This document shows, one piece after another, positions 56,650-64,000 of a DNA stretch of 64,000 nucleotides. A model generated the notes under the pieces. That model was not told the origin of the DNA and searched no databases. It saw only the letters and a list, made by a program, of their open reading frames with translations. Within the stretch, counting starts at the first letter, position 1. Each line of letters opens with the position of its first letter. The DNA comes from Cerrena zonata (lineage: Eukaryota > Basidiomycota > Agaricomycetes > Polyporales > Cerrenaceae). A program made the translations under genes and the position numbers. The DNA lies in the NCBI GenBank assembly GCA_038087015.1, contig JASBNA010000050.1, forward strand, positions 272,558 to 336,557. Reading direction: 5' to 3'.

Positions 56650-59600
56650 TTAATCAGTGCGATGAGCTCGATATAGAGCCAGAGTTATCAGTATAACGCT
56701 CCACCAATACATTAACACAGCCGAGAACATGATCCAGACTGCATTACCGACATGAACTGTAACACCTCCACTCTGCACTGCGTTCGTCCTGTTTCTAGCC
56801 ACGATGACCACAGCTACATCGGCAGCAAAAGCAATGCTACTGACAACAGTGGTCAAAATGACGAGGAGCAAGTACAGTACGGCTCTTCTCTTGGTCCTCG
56901 TGATGATTAAGGGCACGTAAATTGTAGGGTATGCTAATGCGACAGCAATTGGGTGAAGTATGAGGACTTTCATCAACCGGTGTGGCATGATTCCGGAGAG
57001 TTCAGGATGTCCTACAGCCTTGAACAGGCCTGAAGGAATTGAATAGAATGTGTGAGTGACAGAGCAGGACCCATTTAGCTTGTTACCAATGAATGGGACT
57101 TTTGATAGCCCTTCGACACAAACTCCCCATAACCCGAAATGGAATTCCTTGGCTTTGCTTCCTTGACAGTCGATTTTGACTACAAAGATAGGTACGTCCT
57201 TCAGGATAGAAGAGGAGAGAGAAGCAATGAGCAGTAGAATGAAGGGAATGATGAGTGATATGAATGCACAAGCGTGTAGTACGAGCTTCCGTCTTGACAG
57301 CGTTGACGAAGGGCGCTCTAGATCAGATTCCTTCGACTCGGCCATCCCGTCTTCGTCTTCATCCTTGGCAACGCTAACTATTGCTAGAGCACTCGAGTCA
57401 GGAGCGGACCTATTCAAGGTGGCGTTTGCTAAACGTAGGATCTCGTCAAAGTCATCTCCGGACGCAGCAGCTATCCTATGTCCGAACTTCATAGAGTCTG
57501 GAACGAATAATTGTAGATAATTGGGCTGATCCCTAAGGCGAGTTCTCAAATACGTGATGGCCAAAGCAGTCCACCACAGTCTTTCATCCAACAGGGAATT
57601 ATTGTTAGAGTCAAAAGGATGTTGTCCAACAATTTGCGTGAATTGTGGACTGAGTCCCCACGACCCGTCGGCCGAGCGTAGTTGGATGAGACGTTGTGCG
57701 TCAGCGTCGATGGGTGATGAAGGAGTGTTATCTACCGGGACCAGATCGGTTGGAGCCGTGTGTGCAGGATCGTAGCTAATGACCATGTGGGGATCTGGAT
57801 CTGAGGGAGCGGCTGTGACCGTGGTTCCCATTGCTCTCACAGGTGAGGAGGAGGATGCAAGGGGTGCATCTCTTTGCATCGGGGTAGCGGGTGATACTTG
57901 GGAACCCTGACCTGCACGATCGCGGACAGCAGTAGGTCTTTGGGTAATAACTGGGCTAGCGGAGGTAACGGATATGTTATGCGGACCTGGTGTTAAGCTC
58001 GCGCCAGAATCTATTTGAGTCATGAACGGAGGGCTTGAAATACTGGACTGATTAGAAGGTAGTGGATTTCGACGAGAGCTGAAAAGAGGCGTGACAGACG
58101 AAAGACGGAAGTTGTGTCGGTATTTTCCACTAGGACGAGATTTCTTCAGGGGAGGCGAAGGAGAAGGCGGCTTCTCAAACGTCTCCACTGGTGCAAATCT
58201 CGTGAACCGAGTCACCAGTTGATGCTGTTGGGCTAGTTGTACAACAGCATCTCGATGAGTGTCTGAAATTCCGCCTTGGGGTTCCGCATCTCTTTCCTTG
58301 TCAGCAATGATTCGACGAGCAGCGGTATTATGGAGAAGTGGAAACCGTATCCAATCGAGCCACTGGATCTCGGTAACGGGGACCTTGTATTCCACGAAAT
58401 CACCTAACCCGTCTTTCTGGCCCTTCACGATGACGTAGTCTGGGATTACAAAATCATGGTATCGTATAAGAGCGCACGCTATGAGTGCCGTTCGTCCGGG
58501 ATAAAGGTCAGGAACTGGGTTCGGCACCTGTTGGAATATAGCACCATGTAGGCCGGCATCATGGGGAAGTCCCCAGTCAATGGTGACGTTTCGCAAAACG
58601 AAGGTGCGACCAATGTGGAATAGTCTTCCGAATTCTCCCATGATGCTGCTTGCATTTGTGACCATGGCACATTCACCACGACCAGCACGAGCTATACCTC
58701 TACAGGTTTCCTCCATTTTCGGTGACGAGCACTCTATTCCAAGAGTAAACACTCGTAACAAGGCAATGAGCGTTGATTGTGAGACGGCGTTCGAGACAAG
58801 ATCTATGATGGCTTCAGCTGTGTTGTCGGTAGGCTAAAGATCGGATTTAAAATATGACATGAACAGGTAGAGCAGTTGGGCTTACCCCACCATCGGTGAG
58901 AAGGAAAATCGACGTAGGAACATTGAAATTTCTAGAGGGTAATATGTTACTTAGAGCGCCATACATACTCGTGCCTCCAAGATCAGCATTCATAGATCCA
59001 ACCTGTTGGACCTAGGAAACTATAAGTGTGAAATAACACCAATATTGCGACCTGTAACTCACTGCAGACTGAAGTGTTTTTTCTGTCCGGGGAAAACTAT
59101 GAGAGAAGATGGAATGACATGTGCTTCCAAAGCTAAAGACGTTAAAGGTTGTATCTTCAAGTGGTAAAGCGTGAAGGAGCATGTTGAGAGTGTTCCTTGC
59201 TTGTAAGATACGACTCCCTGTCATGCTTCCGCTTCTATCGATGATAAAAATGTATTCCTGCGATTGTCTTGTTTCGGAAAGAAACTGCGGGACGAAGGTA
59301 AGATGCATTGCGACCGAATGAGGGTCGTCCAATCTCCTTTCAGCAAAACACCTAGAGGTGTCGTTCGGGGCACTTGTTTGAATAACTAGAGCAAAGTTAT
59401 TCTCCATGAATGTAGTAGAGGTATACTTAACGATCGCCTGCCCATCCCCAGGAGACGGCAAAAGAGTAGTGTCGGATGCATGGTTCACACTATACACCCT
59501 AAGCGACCTTTTCGTTGCCATTTGAATACGGGTTAGTATATGTACTCGAGGGGAGCCCAGGGTGCCTGGAGAAGCAGAGCTGGAGTCTCCTTGAGTAAGA

Positions 59601-60209
59601 TACGTTGATCCAATATACGCAGGAACTTCGATCCGAGTTTCGTTTTCCTCAGTGTCGAGCTCACAAACGTACTATCAGAGAGCTGTTAGCAAGCAGAATA
59701 TAGTTTGTTAAGAGAGACTGACCGTAAGCTCAACTTCGAGCGTCTGTGCGATATTGGTCTTCCCTAATGATACAACGAATGCTTTGGCAAGTATCAGATA
59801 CGTACCGAACAACAAAGACCAAAGATCAAATACCGTTTTCGACAAAGAAAGGGGCTCTTGTGTCCGAATGTAGAGCATGTCCTTGGTTTAATTCCATGAC
59901 CACAGCAGTAACAGATCTCCCATCCAACCCAGATATCTTGAATTTACAGACATTGCTGCGAGGTGGCAATGGAAAAACATAATATGATTGGGCGAGAGGG
60001 GGGGCGGGGTCCAGGGCTGGAGCGAAAATCTGTTTGAACGAGATAACCGCGGAAGCTACATGGTGATCAGTGTCCAGCTGAGAGTACGAACTAATCGTGT
60101 GGAACTCACTGTCTATTGCAGAAATCTGTATTGTTACAGAACGGAGAGTAACAGGTGCGAACTCCCCAGCAGAGGCTTCGTAAACAATACCGTGAAATGA
60201 GCGAGACAT
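56650..60209 (-). CDS. VIT-VWA protein fused to a Sur7/PalI-like four-TM domain (paralogue 2)
   Basis: Six exons: 60110-60209, 59834-60055, 59723-59781, 59063-59671, 58886-59011 and 56650-58833, giving 1,099 residues. Residues 1-130 are a VIT domain (SFHGIVYEAS; YVFPLPPRSNVCKFKI). Residues ~265-430 are a VWA domain with MIDAS IDRSGSMTGSR and FLLTDGG. A Ser/Pro-rich stretch follows, then the shared C-terminal domain near ~755-860 (LIQLRSADGSW...LWWTALAITYLRTRL). Residues ~885-1099 carry four hydrophobic helices. Between TM1 and TM2 is a loop with FGLWGVC and a later Cys, the claudin-like pattern of the Sur7/PalI (Rim9) family. Family role of PalI/Rim9: plasma-membrane pH sensing; Sur7: eisosomes. 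The join lies inside one uninterrupted exon. Inferred topology: VIT-VWA in the cytosol, anchored to the plasma membrane. Confidence 0.86.
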
Positions 60210-60594
60210 CTTCAAGTAGGTGGTCCTGGGAGGACCGCGGATGATGACTCCTACACTTATACCGTCAAGTCAGTTCGAAACCCTATTACCATACTAAAAA
60301 TAACGATGTCAGGTGCATGAAGCTGATCATCTTAATGGAATAGACTGGCAGCACGAGGCTGGTAAGAATAGCTGTATGTGGCAGCCAAGAATTAGCAGAG
60401 TCAATTTGGATAACGGTGTGGATTCGGAGACTGGCATCTTGTACTGTACATGGCAAACTGGAACAACAAACCTTACATACGAGATTCTCAAACTGGAAAA
60501 GACAATATTTGTATTCCATTTGGGTTGTGAAGAAAATAGGAGAGTTCAAGAACAGGAGGCCGAACCTAAAAGTGAAACGTGGGCATCACGCAGT
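60210..60594. other. Interval between VIT-VWA paralogues 2 and 3
   Basis: Promoter of paralogue 2 and 3' UTR of paralogue 3, both on the minus strand. No other feature seen. Confidence 0.4.
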
Positions 60595-63376
60595 TCATTT
60601 GAGTGCTTCCTTTGCCTGCGTGAGCAAAAAATCAAGGTCGACGTCTGCGGGTAGCCCAGTTTCAGTAATGAAATCCGTAGCCTTCTCGACTAGACCGTCC
60701 AAGAGCTCTGGTTGATTCGTCAGATGGATTCGGAGATAGGCAATGGCCAAGATGGTTGCCCAAATCAATTTGCTGATGTTCAGCGATTGATACTTCTCAG
60801 CAGCGTGCTTTCCGATAATCTTAATAAAGGAATCGTCCATGGGAAATGAGCCATCGAATGACTGGAGACGGATGAGATCGAATGGAGGATTGGATACCGA
60901 GTTTGACGTTGGTGACGATGGTGTTGAACTGTTATCAGCTCCCGTCCCCGTCACTTGATGAGACGATCCTTCTCGGGATTTCGTTGATAAGGGTAACCTT
61001 GAAAAAATCCCACCAATTACGGCACCGATCGACCTCCTCTTTCTACTGGCACGACTGTACTGTACCGAAGCAGAAGTATATTGCATAGGTGCAGAATACA
61101 TGACACCAGCAGGTGGTGGCGGGAACGCTGGGCCAGAGGTGAATGAGGTGCTAGGATCATAAGATGCAGTGAACGATTCAGTGAATGACTGATGGGGGTT
61201 GGAAGCTTGACGCAGTACCGCCCTTGGTCCCCTAGAGCCATACTCTTCCTGACTATAGAGAGAAGGATCCATATTCATGTCATGTTCATATTGAGATTCG
61301 AGTGAAGGCACTTCATCATACCCTGGCGGTAAAACATCCTTCTCCTTTTCGACTGCGATGAATGAGGTATACCGGCTTGCAAGCTGGAACTTAGTTCCCA
61401 GCCCAACAATACACCTCTCTTTGCTCGCTTGGGCAATTACTTCTCCGCCCTTGTTGTCCTCCAGCTCGGTGATGAGACGCTTAGCGGCAAGTGTATGAAT
61501 CAATGGCGGAGTCCCGATGTCCGCGACTACTTCAACTATGGGGATCTTGAACTCAACATCCTCGCCATAACCATCTCGCTGACCACGAACAATCACTTCC
61601 TTGGGAAGTCTGTGTTGTCCTTGTATAAGCGCAAATGCAATGAACCGAAGTCCGGGGTAAAGTGCGTCGATCTTATGAGGAACCTGTTGGATATTCCCGA
61701 CAGCAGTGCCAGAATGTTCGCCCCAATGACAAGTGACGTTACGGATGAGGGATGCTTTTGCTGCATTCACCAGCTTGGCGCATTTCCCTAATATGTCTTC
61801 TGTGGTCGCGGCCATCAGGCAAATACCATTACCACTTCGTGCGATACCTTCACACATGGCGGACGAAGCTGTTGAACCGATCCCAAGTGTGAATACTCGT
61901 AAACGACCCTTGTCAGTCGCATGTCTCGACACAAGGGCGAGAGGCATCGATATTATACGACTGTAAAACTTATGAGCGATGTTTGACAAGCTGAACGAGT
62001 GTAGTTACCTCTCCATCAGTCAGTACAAACACGGATGTCGGAATAGTGGTGCTGCGAGATTCTAACACTTGTGTCAGAGCTGGTAGTATCTCCGTCCCAC
62101 CGAGATCAGCACGCATAGTGGTGATATAGTTCTCCTACATCAAAGGTAAGTGAATATCGGAGATTGCAACCTTCAATATGGCATACCGCATAACGGAGAT
62201 TTCCTTCGTCGTATGTTCTGCTAGATTTAAACAGAGAGGTACAGGTAGTCCCAAACCTGAAGATGTTGAACAGGGTTCCGTTCCGAGGAAGGCTCTTCAA
62301 CAATGCGGACAAGCTCTGGCTTGCCGTCACAATCCTACTTCCATTCATGCTCCCGCTGCAATCCACGAGGAAGATGTACTCTTGAGAGGGAAGCGGCGGG
62401 AAGCTGAATCTGGGAACAACCGTGAGCTGGACCGCAAAGGAGTCTTTCTGGCTTGGGTGTCGTTCTATAAACCCTCGAGCGTTCTCTAGACCATCAGCGT
62501 CCACAAGCATTACGAAATCCTCTTGTAAAAATATCCGCGATTCGTACAACACGGATGCTTCATTGGACGTATTCTGTTTCCCTTTGCCGGATGTCAATTT
62601 CAGCTGAGAATGAGTGGGACTAGTGACCTTCTTGATAGCGCCTTGCGTTCGGATTGTGGCCTTGATTGTAACTCGAGTAGTTCGGTCGGCTTGGAATGCG
62701 GTACTTATGGCTGATGGTGTATCTCCGTACCGCGAGCCCACATACATGGGAAGTTGGAATCGGATACGATCTTTGGCATCATCATCCATCAAGTCTAAGA
62801 CATACTGCACGACTTGAGTAAGAACATTGCTTGAAGTACATGCAGTCAGGACTCACAGTGATAGTGGTACTGATCTTTTGACCGCCAGGGATAGGTCCGA
62901 GAGAGATTGAGAATACTGTGGAAATTCCGCACGTTGAACAGTGGTTATGGAGATTCTACCATATACATACCATCATCCGTGGACCATTCCACTAAGCTGG
63001 TTAGTTTTCCAGCCCGAATAGCTTGCCTGTGTTCTTCTGCGGCTTGCTTACGTTCCTTGGCAACACCACGTATAGTTCTGCCGTCATTTGTCCTCATTTC
63101 GAACGCACAGACAGCACTACGAGCGGGGATGGGGAATACATAGCGAGTTTGGCGTGTACTTTGTTTGGAAGAGTTAGAGAAAGTCTGAGTGAGAGCGACT
63201 TTAGCAGTCACTGTAGGCGAAAGAGAATGTATATTAGGTCCGTATTAGGATTTAAAGATGAACATACCATCGACCACAACCACTTCCACTTGGGCTTTCT
63301 CCAATGGTAGATACAATGGAGATTCAAGTTGGTCGTCATACTCAATCACTATGCCACACCGAGACAACTGGGTCAT
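60595..63376 (-). CDS. VIT-VWA domain protein (paralogue 3), one apparent frame break
   Basis: Six exons: 63268-63376, 62971-63210, 62857-62915, 62187-62804, 62009-62134 and 60595-61960 (838 residues). VIT: YVFPIPARSAVCAFEM, GVAKERKQAAEEHRQA. VWA: VDCSGSMNGSR with intact MIDAS, and FVLTDGE. A Ser/Tyr/Pro-rich linker is followed by the C-terminal domain LIRLQSFDGSF...LIWATILAIAYLRIHL...LVEKA. Exons 2, 3 and 5 are 240, 59 and 126 nt, identical to paralogue 1. At the start of exon 6 the phase requires SYNIDA, but the rest (LALVSRHATDKGRLRVFTLGIG) is in another frame. Removing one base in GCCTCTCGC (~61940-61946) joins them. Probably a sequence error. No membrane segment. Confidence 0.88.
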
Positions 63377-63824
63377 GTTGGTGAGAGGGGGTTTGTCGCA
63401 CAAGGACCTCACGGTCTAGAGTGAGAGGTTCTTTATGGCTTTCATAGGGTGTACTTGCCAGGTCGCCGGGCGCGTGTATTTGGGTTCAAACTATCTGATG
63501 TTCAGGTACTTTTCCCAGCATTCCAATAGGGTATAACTAGTTCTCAAGACCTTATGATGGGTGATGTGGACAGGAGGTATTGGTGCCCATCAAGTATAGA
63601 GCTCAGCGGAAGAAACTTGACTCAGTGTAGAACCTATCCGAGTCTAGACTCGGATCTGGCAGTACCAGGCGCCAAATTGAGTCAAAAAGTCCGTCCACAT
63701 CTGGTATTCCTTGTATCTTAATTAATTTAAGTAAACATGTGCGTTGTGTGTAGTATGTACATGTACAGCATGTCCCCGAGACAGTGCAGCCCAAATATTT
63801 GAATAAACAACCTTCCGACCAGCA
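63377..63824. other. Promoter interval of VIT-VWA paralogue 3
   Basis: Upstream region of paralogue 3 and 3' UTR of the partial gene at the edge. No RNA gene or repeat recognised. Confidence 0.4.
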
Positions 63825-64000
63825 TCATGTATCACCTGGGCTCAACGCGTCGTACAACGGGCACAATTGGTCCCAAGCCGCTAGAGAAACAAACAATCAG
63901 TAAATTGACATATCTTTCCACATACTTCGACAAGTCTCACCTGGGACAGGGTTAGCCGCTGCAGTGCTATTGATACCCTCCGCAAAGACTACTGCGAACC
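63825..64000 (-). CDS. 3' end of an unidentified gene running off the right edge
   Basis: Two phase-matched exons on the minus strand: >64000-63941 and 63880-63825. They are joined by a 60-nt intron (GTGAGA...CTCTAG) and code FAVVFAEGINSTAAANPVP then AAWDQLCPLYDALSPGDT before a TGA. Splice signals are good and the frame is open to the window edge, but too little is visible to name a family. Confidence 0.4.

Noticed and set aside
1..64000. Transposable elements, CRISPR arrays, bacterial operons
   Set aside because: No reverse transcriptase, transposase, terminal repeats or spacer arrays were recognised; the window is intron-rich eukaryotic DNA.

Overview
This is nuclear DNA of a filamentous basidiomycete, most likely a mushroom-forming Agaricomycete. 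Almost every gene is split by short GT-AG introns of about 50-60 nt. The proteome is fungal (BRO1, CAC2, NUP57, Zn2Cys6 finger). It also carries families typical of agaric genomes: DUF6533 membrane proteins, VIT-VWA proteins, F-box/leucine-rich proteins, arrestin-like proteins and a zinc deaminase of the HAE/CxxC type.

Layout. 0-13.3 kb is a dense housekeeping block: BRO1 (partial), ATP synthase gamma, eIF2 beta, nucleoporin NUP57, CAF-1 subunit CAC2 and cyclophilin-40. 13.3-25 kb is looser: an arrestin-like gene, a 67-residue Zn2Cys6 protein, a long minus-strand inositol-polyphosphate 5-phosphatase with RhoGAP-like end (OCRL/INPP5B type), and a small HNWGS protein. 25.7-38.2 kb is mixed: an MDR-type reductase, RPB9, RPL27, an F-box-like gene, a deaminase, complex I 51-kDa subunit and ribokinase. 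38.2-49.2 kb is accessory: a DUF6533 membrane protein, small membrane proteins, two related charged hydrophilic proteins, an F-box protein with an acidic tract, two decayed gene fragments and an intron-containing tRNA-Met(CAT). 49.4-63.4 kb holds three VIT-VWA paralogues (one +, two -) around a second DUF6533 gene and a proline/serine-rich protein. A partial minus-strand gene runs off the right edge.

Most unusual content: (1) the middle VIT-VWA gene continues without a break into a four-TM Sur7/PalI (claudin-like) membrane domain, giving one 1,099-residue protein; (2) an 805-nt intron of CAC2 is packed with perfect 8-10 bp inverted repeats, two of them interleaved like a pseudoknot; (3) a 67-residue protein is almost only a Zn2Cys6 finger; (4) a patch at 48.1-48.8 kb contains decayed copies of two genes that are intact elsewhere in the window. 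Single-base frame breaks in conserved exons of several unrelated genes, including RPL27, point to residual indel errors in this assembly or to a decaying haplotype; the affected models are flagged.

Exon boundaries were read by eye from GT/AG signals, reading-frame phase and family conservation. Multi-exon genes are reported as one span with exon limits in the text.
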